DNA from: Drosophila miranda
Taxonomy: Eukaryota; Arthropoda; Insecta; Diptera; Drosophilidae
NCBI RefSeq assembly: GCF_003369915.1
Contig: NC_046676.1
Span: 6,076,001 to 6,140,000 of the forward strand
Direction: 5' to 3'
Length of the DNA: 64,000 nt
Part shown: one piece after another, positions 52,666 through 64,000 of the stretch
Layout: every line of letters starts with the position of its first letter
Numbering within the stretch: position 1 is the stretch's first letter
Notes under the pieces: generated by a model
What the model was told of the DNA's origin: nothing
Seen by the model: only the letters and a program-made list of their open reading frames with translations
Databases searched by the model: none
Program-made: the position numbers and the translations under genes

Positions 52666-52864
52666 GAAATCGATCAAATGCATACAAATAATCGATAAAC
52701 AAATTCAAAATTACTTGAACTTACATTTTGTTTTCTACTTTGTTCTTACTTACTCCTCGCTCACTCATACATACACACATGAGCTGGGCATACATTGAAA
52801 AGAAACGAAATAAGGCTGTTTACGTTTGAAAGAAGAATGAAGAAGAAATATACCAAAATACCAC

Positions 52865-52899
52865 TATCGATAGATCCGATATCAACTGGGGTCACACTG
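52865..52899 (+). promoter_or_regulatory. DRE plus motif-1-like element: candidate distal Galphas promoter
   Basis: TATCGATA at 52865-52872 is followed by GGTCACACTG at 52890-52899. A possible splice donor (AAAAA|GTGAGT) lies at 52945, and an acceptor (AAATTCAG|CTTTCGG) at 54480 lies 207 bp above the Galphas start codon. Together these would make a non-coding first exon. This is inference from motifs only. Confidence 0.4.
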
Positions 52900-52945
52900 A
52901 TCCCATCCCTAGGTTGAATACATAAAATAAAAAATATAAAAAAAG

Positions 52946-54480
52946 TGAGTTTAGGTGGTATTAAAATGAATTTCTAGAGTGACAATTTCATGCATTGCAA
53001 TCCAGGGCAGGTGGAAAATGTTTGGCCATTGAAAGTCTGCTCATAACGCGGCAAGTGTCATCAAAGTATCTTTTTCTGCACCTCCGAAAGTTGCTCCGAT
53101 ATCGTGTGTGCACCTTTGCTTTTGCTCAACCACCCAAGTTGCTCTGCTCCCATGAATAAAAATGTTCGGTAATGCACGGTAAACAATAAAACATTGTCAA
53201 ACATAGGGAACATTTTGTGTACTGTACATGCAAATATATGCCTGTGACAATAAATTCGCGCAATGATGTGATTCGGTGGCCGAGGTCCGACTTAAGTTCC
53301 TTTCATCCTTAGACCCGAAATCAGTGAAAAATCGTTCGCGCATGAATTCAAAACACTATCAGATGGGTATAATATAGTTTCCAAAAGTGTCAAAGAAATG
53401 GCAAATATTCTGGGCAATATATACATATAGAGATATATGTACATACATTTATTTATGTACATCCATTCACACATGCAAACCGAGAACTTGTGTCTATATG
53501 CATATATATCCAAACACATACATCCGCACATATGTATATATGAGTAGATACACAACGATGTGTACACATATCTGTCTAATATATGTACATATATATGTAC
53601 CCGCTTAGATCCCGATGAATTTATGCACATTTATTTACAATTAAATATTCTCGACTTTCGGTTGAAGTATGTATTTTGGGTGGACACCAATAATTAATAG
53701 ATTAAATACTTCTACGCATACTCGTACATGCCTATGCGTGCATATGTATATTAAGTACAGATATTCATATTTAAAGTAAAATATTAATCAAATTTTCGCC
53801 CATTAACATACATATATTTCGGTAAAACAAAAAAAAAAAATTCGCCCACTGAATGTGTATACAAAAATATAGACTTCGTACTACATACATGTGTATGTAT
53901 TAGCTGCCTTACGGGCCTGCAGATGAAATTATGTTGGTATCTCTATGTACATGCGTACCTGCACCTTTGTATGCGCAAAAATTCCACCCGCCCTCTGCTT
54001 CACCTGTTACACTGCCCTGATGTATACGATTCGTCCTGCTACTGCTGGGTGGGGGGTGCTGGGCTCTGATGTATTCGAGTGAATTATTGTAATTTTTAAT
54101 AGATTTCGGGTGTACAAGCAAACCAGCAGCATAATTTTCGGAAACATTAAAGCTCTGCTTGAGCTACAGACAATCAATCCGTGACTCAATTATAAATTCG
54201 TGGGCAGTAGTGTCGCAGTTTCGTTTATACACACCTGCATATATACCTATGTACACACATGCATATGTATAAGTACAAAATAAATAAACTTTTTGTTGGA
54301 ATATTCAAATGAAAAGAACATTCATTTAGATGTTAGATGGAGGAGCTGTGCAAAAATTATTGAATGCCCGCTCAGTCCCAGTAATAGCTAAACTTTGCAA
54401 TATACTCTCTTACCAATAGTATTTCATTAGGTCTGCTGAAACTAATTGAATTTATTTTTATTTCTAATGCCTAAATTCAG
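52946..54480. other. Microsatellite-rich stretch upstream of Galphas
   Basis: Probably intron or intergenic DNA. Dense ATGTAYATA microsatellite at 53415-53600 and 53700-53960. One 39-codon stretch at 53314-53430 behind a strong polypyrimidine acceptor looks coding-like (see findings). Otherwise nothing recognised. Confidence 0.4.
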
Positions 54481-54687
54481 CTTTCGGCGCTTATCTATCG
54501 AAGCTGTGAGCGGACCGGACCGGTGGTGTTACTGAGATTGGAGAAGTGAACGATACATAGGAAAATTGTGTATTGACTCGAAAACTCAGCTATACTGGAG
54601 CAGAACGGAGAAAATACAAGGGGTGCCGAGTCACCCGACGCTAACCAGGAAAATCGAGCGACGTGTTGGTGGACTCCCTGGGCTGCA

Positions 54688-57143
<2,456 letters not shown>

Positions 57144-57482
57144 GTTATCCCCCATCGCCGTAATGCAAGTAAATAAAAATATTAATGACTTACTGTTTTA
57201 AATATAATTATCAAATGTAATTTGTATTTAAATAGTCCCTTGATTAAAAGAAAAAAAAATTCGCTGCATTTAGATCTGGTATGACCTTTCACAAAACTCA
57301 ACATTAAAAGAATAATAAATAAACATGTTAATAACAATCATATTCGTTTTATTTATAATAGGTGCATTTCGTTTATTTGGCTATAATCCCTTGACATGAA
57401 GCATATTTGGAGTATCTGTATCTGTTCGTGCATTCGTTCGTAGCCGTGAGCATTTACAAGCGCCTAAAATGATATCACTAGA
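57144..57482. other. Convergent gap Galphas / Orcokinin
   Basis: Both 3' UTRs; an A-run and the Galphas polyadenylation signals. No other feature. Confidence 0.4.
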
Positions 57483-59502
57483 CTAGACAAGTTGGTTCAG
57501 TATGCTGAAGCTGGCCGAAGCCTTGTCAATTTCATCGAAGTTCCTTTTGAGTTTGCTGGCCCAGGTGCTGTCCTTGTTATAGATGGGATCCATTCTAATA
57601 AGGTATGGCACTGCCTCCCTATGGTGGCTACTCACTACCTTCCCTGGTGTTAATCGCTCCGCACAGGACTTGATGTTGTACTTGGTTTTAAAATCCGACT
57701 GGGTACACTCATAGCAGACGACCGTTTGTCCGTTCGTGGTGGCGATTAACCTGCAATAACAGTACATGTATTAAAAAATTTTGATCATCGCTTGTTTAAA
57801 CGTTACACTGTGCTGATGTAGTTTTTGATGAATTTTTTCTCAACTGTTAAAAGAATTAGGAAGCCTTGTCAAAACTCACAGAAATCAATAAGTTGCATTT
57901 TAGCTTTCAGACCTTTGAAGATAGAACGTTTCACATGTACGGATCTGTTATCTATATACATATGTAGTATATGTATACTGCATTTGTTTCGATAACATAC
58001 GGATAAGACCTGATATCAGCAGTTTAATCTTTAATATTTGATAAGTCTGTTAGACAGTTACTACTGTGCATATGTTACTCTTTCATAGCTATGTATTTTA
58101 TATGTACAAATGAAAATACATATGCACATACATATACTAAACCTTTTTTTTGGCTGGATTAAAGTTTAAGGGCGAGACAAAATAGTGGTCTTACAATCTT
58201 ACCTTACGATAAAAGGTCCATCATATTTTTTTGATCCGGCTTACAAAAGAGAAAATATGTATTATAAATATTTTCAAGAGTTAATTAATGTTGTGCTAGA
58301 AGAATAATTGTACAGTAAAGAACTTGGCACGAGCCATGTGTTTCGTTTCTTTTTACGAGACATGCATACTGATACATGCTTTGGTATCTAAAATATTTGA
58401 ATATTACAGTAAACATATTCTTGTTACAATAATTGAAATGATTATACATATATTTATATAATGCAGGAAATAAATCAATATTCTTTTTTTTACTGCTTAA
58501 AAATAAAACACTACATATAAATGCAATAATTTATTAACAAATAGTAGCTACATCCTTTGATATGTACACATCATATAAGTATATTTTTTGCGTTATTTAC
58601 ACTTTACGCTCAAAGTATATACATATTACGGGGCTATGATCGATGGTGCGGTCAGCATGATAAATATGGTAGGCATTGCTAGAAAACATTAGGCGCTTAG
58701 AAGCCTGCTACTATCACTCCTCTTGATTAGATGTCCTCCACCAATGCTGTCTAAATTACGCTTGGACATTGCTCGCGACATCCTTTCAGACAGAGTTTCA
58801 ATGTTCTTATTTTTTGTAAGCAAGATGCTTCTTAAGAAACTGTTGTAAAATTCATTTATAAAAGGTGAAGTGGTAGAAATGTCATCGCTTATGAGGCTGA
58901 TCGGACGAAAATTTTCGCCGTTCCCGTTACCAAATTGCTTTGAAGGTGAACGATCTGGCCGAAACAATAAATAATCCAAAAATAATTAATTACATATCAA
59001 CAGTCTGGCCATTTCAAATAAAATCATATACATATACATAGGATGGAGTAAAATTTAAATATGTAAATCAATAGAAATTATAAATTTTGTATATCAATGT
59101 AAGTTGTTGTATGTACATATGTATACGTATGTAAGAGTATATTGTAAATATCAGACAGTCAGAGCTAAGTATAATATAATACGCATTTCTCTTACCTTCA
59201 CAGAGATATTTCCCATCCATCAATTCGTCATTACTTAGGTCCTGAAATAAATAATTTAAGCAATTTTAATGATTATTTCATACTTATTTTTTCGGCCGAA
59301 AAAAAAACTTTCCTTGTCCTTATGCCTACGCTTGAGCGAGTACATATTCTTTACTAACAGTAACTAATATATATTTTTCTACTATAATAGTTTAACGTTT
59401 ATGTATTCAGACTGAACAATTTAAAATACATACCACGCTGGGGGCTGCTCTTATAAAGTTTAAAACCGTTGTTGCAACCAACAACACAACGAGCAGATTC
59501 AT
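57483..59502 (-). CDS. Orcokinin: Orcokinin A neuropeptide precursor
   Basis: Exons 59502-59434, 59241-59196, 58239-58203 (37 nt) and 57750-57483 join in frame to 139 aa. Exon 1 encodes the signal peptide MNLLVVLLVATTVLNFIRA. The small third exon (GSKKYDGPFIV) is needed to shift phase so that the last exon can be read. The mature peptide is at the very C-terminus: after the dibasic KLKR comes NFDEIDKASASFSILNQLV and a stop, the orcokinin A hallmark. The peptide ends without a Gly, so it would not be amidated. Secreted from neurons and/or enteroendocrine cells. The A exons lie downstream of the B exon, so A transcripts must skip B. Confidence 0.88.
58689..59502 (-). CDS. Orcokinin: Orcokinin B neuropeptide precursor (alternative 3' exon)
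   Basis: Shares exons 59502-59434 and 59241-59196 with the A form, then uses exon 58954-58689 for 126 aa in total. Acceptor GGCCAG|ATCG gives phase 1, as required. The product continues DRSPSKQFGNGNGENFRPIS and later SKR-NLDSIGGGHLI-KRS. This is a single orcokinin B peptide (NLDSIGGGHLI) cut out by two KR sites, followed by a short tail DSSRLLSA. In-frame reading without splicing would start at a spurious Met at 58979. The two precursors share only the secretion signal and about 15 further residues. Confidence 0.88.
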
Positions 59503-60320
59503 ATTATCAATTAAAGACCTAGTCCGACGAAACTTCATATGATGAAACAATACTCCTTGGAGTGTGAAGAAAGACTGTGCGATTCAGTCAGTCCGGTGTT
59601 CGTTTTATACTGTGTTTTGTCCGCAGATTAAAGCAGGGTGAGGGAAACACACAAAGTAACGATAGCTTCCGACCGCTAGGAGCCCCATGTAAACGCACCC
59701 ACTATTAACAGCTTAGTTGTGCGGTTTCCTTTATGCTCTTAATGCGTCACTAGCACCATATTTCAAATAATTTGTGGTAAATACTCCAACAAACAGAACA
59801 GTAGTGGTGTCAAGATTTTAGCAAACATACGTGCATTCAAACCATATGCTCATTTTTATTATGTTTAGTTTTCATTTAAGTATAGTTTGAGTTGCCAGCC
59901 AGTCTTGTATTTTGTTTGTTAATTGAGTTTTGTCGAGTTAGTGTTGCAGTCTCAGACTCTTGAATTAAACTCGTAAAAAGGCCATAGTTAAAATCAAGTT
60001 ATATGGCTTTCCAATGAATTAGTTGGCTTAAAAGGTGCGTTAGGTGTTTACATTTGAATATGTTGTACAGAAAGATACATATAAACAAGTCTATCTCAAG
60101 AATACAAAAAGTTTATAATTCTATAGAATATTGGCATGCCTGGAAAATTATGGTCCGTGATCCAATTTTATTTATTTTTGATTGTTATTCAATTTATACA
60201 ATTATGTTGAGCTATTTTCAAAAACAACATGGAATTGGTTTTTCGAGCAATCGTTTTTATATGTCTATATGTCTCCTATATATGTATTTGGACACCTTAT
60301 AATTTTTTTTTCGTTAAATC
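59503..60320. other. Orcokinin upstream region
   Basis: Leader and promoter of Orcokinin, then AT-rich sequence with no supported gene. An 82-codon frame at 60054-60302 has the I/Y/F-rich composition of chance AT-rich frames and was not called. Confidence 0.4.
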
Positions 60321-60331
60321 GAAGCCTTAAG

Positions 60332-60475
60332 TTATTTAAAAGAAACTAAATACCAATGGTGTGTACATAGACTGATATTAGATATTCCTTTTTCAATAAG
60401 GTCTGGAATGCTCTGAATCAAATTCTTAAAAATATCTTTTGGAATACGATTCCATTCCATTCTACACGTCCGGAA
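60332..60475 (-). mobile_element. Fragment of a Tc1/mariner-type DNA transposon (transposase C-terminus)
   Basis: Minus-strand frame reads EWNRIPKDIFKNLIQSIPDL followed by IEKGISN and a short degraded end. This is the pattern of the Tc1 family transposase tail (EW..IP...I.NL..SMP.R...VI). Only about 45 codons survive, and no inverted repeat or catalytic domain is visible nearby. A dead remnant. Confidence 0.5.
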
Positions 60476-60639
60476 CGTTCGATAAAAGGGCCAATTTAAC
60501 TTTTTGGCAAAAAAATTTCATACAAATCAGTTGAACCGTTTGGAAAATTTTTATATATTAGATTTTATGTGTTTCCGTTCTTCATTATTTTTTTAAATGT
60601 CTTTTTTTTCTCATACTAGCACTAGACGTTTTATCTCGC

Positions 60640-60958
60640 TCCATACCGCCGGATCACGCACACTGAACGAGGTAAATTGTGTGTGTGTGAGAACGAGAAA
60701 ATAAGTAATCACGTGGAAGCTGTTGCTTCATATGTTCTGGCTATAAGAATTACCCGATCTGATCCTGATTCTGATTTTGTTTTTTGTTCTCACGTATCTT
60801 TAAAACTGTGGATGCATCAGATTTTGTGGGGCCGGAAGGGGGCCTGGCGAAATTTTGAAACAGAACTTGTAACTGTGTGATATCATAGGGATCTGTATTA
60901 GTCTCTTATAGTCTTTGAGATCTAGGCGCTCATGAAGACGGACAGACAGATGGGATGG
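60640..60958 (-). mobile_element. INE-1 (DINE-1/DNAREP1)-like Helitron-derived remnant
   Basis: Plus-strand sequence GGCGAAATTTTGAAACAGAAC, then TTATAGTCTTTGAGATCTAGG, CGCTCATGAAGACGGACAGA and CAGACAGATGGG corresponds, in reverse, to the well-known INE-1 consensus. That consensus carries CCGTCTGTCCGTCCGTATGAACG..GAGATCTCAGGAACTATAAAAG. Ends are eroded; similarity stops near 60958. Confidence 0.6.
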
Positions 60959-61480
60959 CTGGCAAGCAGCGATTTGAGCAAGCCCGGCCACACACGGATT
61001 TGCAAGGATTTCTTCAAGGCTGGTATTATTTCGTTACCAAGGATGACGGAATTAAAACTAATAAAAATGAAAAATGCAGACTAAAAGACGCCGTAATATC
61101 CATTATATTGTTTCTACGCCATCAGAACGCCATCTATATTCGACACGGACACCGTAAAAAAAGAAACGACAATAGATTTGTAGTAATTATTTTAAATAAA
61201 TTATTATTAAGTTATTAATTAGCTTAAATATTAAAATAACATTATCCGAGTTAGCTTAAGTAATCACAAATGATCCTATGACAAAGGTACGTCTTCTGCT
61301 TGATCCTTCCAGACCAGTTGCTTCTTGAGATCATCAACATCTCTCTTCAGACGGTTCTCGGAGCCTCCAACTCGAGGAAGGCTTCCAGCAGCTGGGGTTC
61401 AAAGTCGTGGTCGAGCTATTGGACTCGGGATTCAGACGAAACATGGCGAGATACCTGCTTCTGTCCACGTTTTCAATTTT
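60959..61480. other. Unassigned sequence between INE-1 remnant and LINE
   Basis: Contains an 87-codon plus-strand frame (60955-61218) of unknown nature. On the minus strand a 41-codon coding-like frame (about 61390-61268) reads RVGGSENRLKRDVDDLKKQL and ends WKDQAEDVPLS. Either could be a remnant of a host gene or of another element. Confidence 0.35.
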
Positions 61481-64000
61481 TCACAGGGCATAGGGAGTGC
61501 AACAAAGCCTTCGCGGCAGCGTGCCCCTCTAGCAAACCTAGGGGGAAAAAGAAACCCCCCTGGTGGTCAAAACAAATAGACATCCTACGTAAAAGCTGCA
61601 GGACCCTCTTCAACAGGGCCAAAAGCGCGAACGAGGAGAGCCACTGGGCAGACTACAAAATCAGTCTGTCACTATATAAAAAGGAAACAAGGAAAGCAAA
61701 AAGGGCCTCTTGGCAAAAATTTTGCTCGGAAATTGAGGAAACGTCAGAGGCCGCAAGGCTTCGCAAGATTCTCTCAAAAACTAACCCCTCGGTAGGGTAT
61801 CTTAAAAGGAATGACGGCACGTGGACTAACTCCAGTGAGGAGTCCCTGCAGATTCTACTAGACACACATTTTCCAGGGTGCACAACCATCGAGACGGCAC
61901 ATCTTCCAGGAGAGGGACCGGTAACCTCGATGGATCACATCCTCACAAAAGGTAACATAAGCTGGGCAATAAACAGCTTCAACCCGTTCAAATCGCCAGG
62001 CCCAGACCAGGTAATCCCGGCCCAACTTCAGAAGGCCGGGGATACGGCCATCAACTGGCTACAAGGTATCTTCAGGAAGATACTGGCTGTGGGTACAATC
62101 CCGCGAACATGGCTTAAGGCAAAGATAGTCTTCATTCCCAAAGCTGGGAAAGCCTCGCACTCAGCTGCAAAAGACTTTAGACCAATCAGCCTATCGTCCT
62201 TCCTTCTCAAAACCTTTGAGAGACTCGTCGGGCTGCAACTGAGGACAACTATACACCCTCAGTTGCTGTCAGGCGCACAGCATGCCTACCGGAAAGGAAA
62301 ATCCACGGAAACGGCTCTTCATGAAGTGATCTCAGCGGTAGAGAAATCTCTGCATCACAAAGAGTACTCACTCATAGCCTTTCTAGATATTGAGGGAGCT
62401 TTCAACAACGTTGTACCGGGCGCCATTACAGAAGCCCTGACTGACCTGGGGGTGGACCGTCACTTGGTGATGCTCATTGATCAATTGCTCACATGCAGGA
62501 CGGTGACATCATCGATGGGATCGTCCGCCCAGTCAAGGTATGTCAACAGAGGCACCCCGCAAGGTGGTGTCCTGTCTCCTCTTCTGTGGAACATAGCAGT
62601 CAACAAGATTCTATGTGACCTAGAAGGGGGGGCTGCAATGTCGTGGCCTATGCGGACGACGTTGCGATTATCTTCTCGGGGAAATACCCCCAAACACTGT
62701 GCGACTTAATGTCCACAAAGCTAGCGCAACTGTCGGATTGGACAGAATCGCGCGGTCTGGGAGTAAATCCCTCAAAAACGGAACTCGTACTATTCACAAA
62801 TAAATACAAGGTCCCGCCCCTCAACCCTCCAATACTACAAGGATGCAGGCTCTCCTTTAGCGACAGTGCCAGTTACTTAGGGTTGGTAATTGACAAGAAG
62901 CTTAGCTGGAACCTGAATGTCAAAGACAGAGTGAAGAAGGCAATGACTGCACTCTACACATGCAAAAAAGCTATTGGGCTAAGATGGGGAATGATCCCAA
63001 GCATAGTCCAATGGATATATCAAGCTATAGTTAGACCAATACTACTCTACGGAGTTACGGTGTGGTGGCCGGCCCTATCAAAAAGGGCGATCACCAAGCA
63101 ACTGGGCAAAGTCCAGCGGACTGCCGCCCTATGCATCAGCGGAGCTCTTCGCACCACCCCAAATGATGCGCTAAATGCCATCCTATGCCTACAGAGCCTT
63201 GACCTCGCAGGAAAGGAACGGGCAGAAGCAGCAGCAATACGTCTAAGAGACTCAGATCAATGGGTGACACAGTGCATAGGTCACTCAGCCATATTAAATA
63301 ATAGCAGTACCGTCCCCTCAAAAACAGACTACCAAGTTCCAAGAGAGTACACAGACACTCCCTTCGACACAATCATCCCTCACAGAGACGAATGGCTCGA
63401 GGGACTCCCAGGCCCAGATGGGGCCATAAACATCTTCACAGATGGATCAAAGCTGGACGACAGAGTCGGAGGGGGAATCTACTCTGAACAGCTAAGCATA
63501 AGGCATTCCTTCAGACTCCCAGATCATTGCAGTGTCTTTCAAGCGGAAGTCATAGCAATCAGGGAGGCTCTAGACTGCCTACAAGCGGCTGCCGTCACGG
63601 CAACCAAGCTAAACATTTATAGCGACAGCCAGGCTGCGATCAAATCGCTGAGCGCGATTTCCTCGAACTCGGCCACCGTGGCAGACTGCCGCAAATCTCT
63701 GCACGAGATGGCTCAGCAATTTGCTATTAGCCTGATTTGGGTCCCGGGCCACCGGGACATCGAGGGCAACTGTATAGCGGACGAGCTGGCCAGACCTGGC
63801 ACTACAATCCCCCTTCTCCAAGACAAGGAGGATATCTGTATGCCAATGGCCACCTGTAAGCTCATTATAAGGGAGCAATACAAGCGACTAAACAACGATA
63901 TGTGGCAAACAGTGCCACGATGTCGCACAACTCGGCAAACATGGCCGACCATGGACATGAAGCGCACCTCCGAGCTCCTCAAGTTAAGCAGGAAAAGGTG
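61480..64000 (+). mobile_element. 5'-truncated LOA-clade LINE (ORF2: RT and RNase H), running off the window
   Basis: Non-LTR retrotransposon of the LOA group (Bilbo/Baggins/LOA type). Visible parts: the linker between endonuclease and RT (KPRGKKKPPWWSKQIDILRK), RT motifs FKSPGPDQVIPAQL, FRPISLSSFLLKTFERL, AFLDIEGAFNNV, RGTPQGGVLSPLLWN, YADDVAIIFSG and SYLGLVIDKKLSW, then RNase H. All four RNase H acids are present (IFTDGSK, FQAEVIAI, IYSDSQAA, IADELA). The endonuclease and ORF1 are missing, so the 5' end is truncated near 61480, although the exact junction is uncertain. The frame is broken once: the G-run at 62626-62632 has 7 G, and 8 would keep the frame into GCNVVAYADD. After that the frame is open to the window edge (over 450 codons), indicating a recent insertion. 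Confidence 0.85.

Noticed and set aside
53415-53620. Short regular ATGTAYATA repeats that could suggest an array
   Set aside because: Ordinary Drosophila microsatellite without unique spacers; not CRISPR and not satellite-length.
57483-57767. Orcokinin A starting at MYCYCRL (57767)
   Set aside because: These residues are the intron end; the acceptor TTGCAG|GTTAATC at 57750 and the 37-nt upstream exon give a continuous precursor with a signal peptide.
58689-58979. Orcokinin B starting at MDYLLFRP (58979)
   Set aside because: The Met and next seven residues precede the splice acceptor GGCCAG|ATCG; a neuropeptide precursor needs the signal-peptide exon at 59434-59502.
60054-60302. 82-codon frame
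   Set aside because: I/Y/F/K-rich composition typical of chance AT-rich frames; no motif or splice context.
61480-64000. LTR-type or retroviral origin for the RT/RNase H element
   Set aside because: RT motif order, the RNase H position after RT, and lack of protease, integrase or LTRs fit a non-LTR LOA-clade LINE; no LTR element was seen anywhere in the window.

Overview
This window is Drosophila nuclear euchromatin. It holds fifteen gene-dense, intron-containing protein genes on both strands, with short GT..AG introns and AATAAA signals. Intergenic DNA is rich in ATGTAYATA-type microsatellites. The gene set (Dcp1, DNA ligase I, Upf3, Lpt, Nap1, kcc, SERCA, Taldo, Galphas, Orcokinin) matches, from memory, cytological region 60A of Drosophila melanogaster (Muller C). 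Several substitutions in SERCA relative to the melanogaster protein as I remember it, and a long LOA-type LINE, suggest a related Sophophora species instead. I cannot name the species.

Layout. 1-10.1 kb: Dcp1 (-), DNA ligase I (+), Upf3 (-), a MYND-finger protein (+) and a METTL9-type methyltransferase (-). 10.9-19.5 kb: Lpt (+), a secreted lipase (+) and Nap1 (-). 23.4-31.4 kb: kcc (+) with two alternative coding first exons. 32.1-33.5 kb: a WDR47-like WD40 protein (+). 36.3-39.9 kb: SERCA (-), with a microsatellite-rich upstream region to about 43.5 kb. 44.1-46.3 kb: UTP25 (-). 48.8-50.7 kb: transaldolase (+). 54.7-57.1 kb: Galphas (+). 57.5-59.5 kb: Orcokinin (-), with separate A and B 3' exons. 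60.3-64 kb: a Tc1-type fragment, an INE-1-like stretch and a 5'-truncated LOA-clade LINE that runs off the window.

Exon chains were joined by hand from splice sites and frame. Every chain closes in frame: ligase 743 aa, Upf3 514, METTL9 306, Lpt 1486, lipase 337, Nap1 371, kcc 1065/1059, WD40 348, SERCA 1020, UTP25 695, Taldo 331, Galphas 382, Orcokinin A/B 139/126.

The most interesting feature is a dispersed repeat family, with about 13 whole or partial copies here, that lies in gene-promoter gaps. Its 3' end carries core-promoter sequences: the Ohler motif 6 type GTCAGTATATTT, runs of GGTATATTT, and a motif 1 type GGTCACACTG or GGCAACACTG at or just past the end. In all four cases where a copy sits just upstream of a coding start (ligase I, Upf3, Nap1, Taldo), it points the same way as the gene. 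At Nap1 the repeat plus its promoter flank is tandemly duplicated with a 282-bp period. This looks like a mobile or amplified sequence that supplies housekeeping promoters. No LTR, retroviral or Polinton-type element, CRISPR array, rRNA or tRNA gene was recognised.
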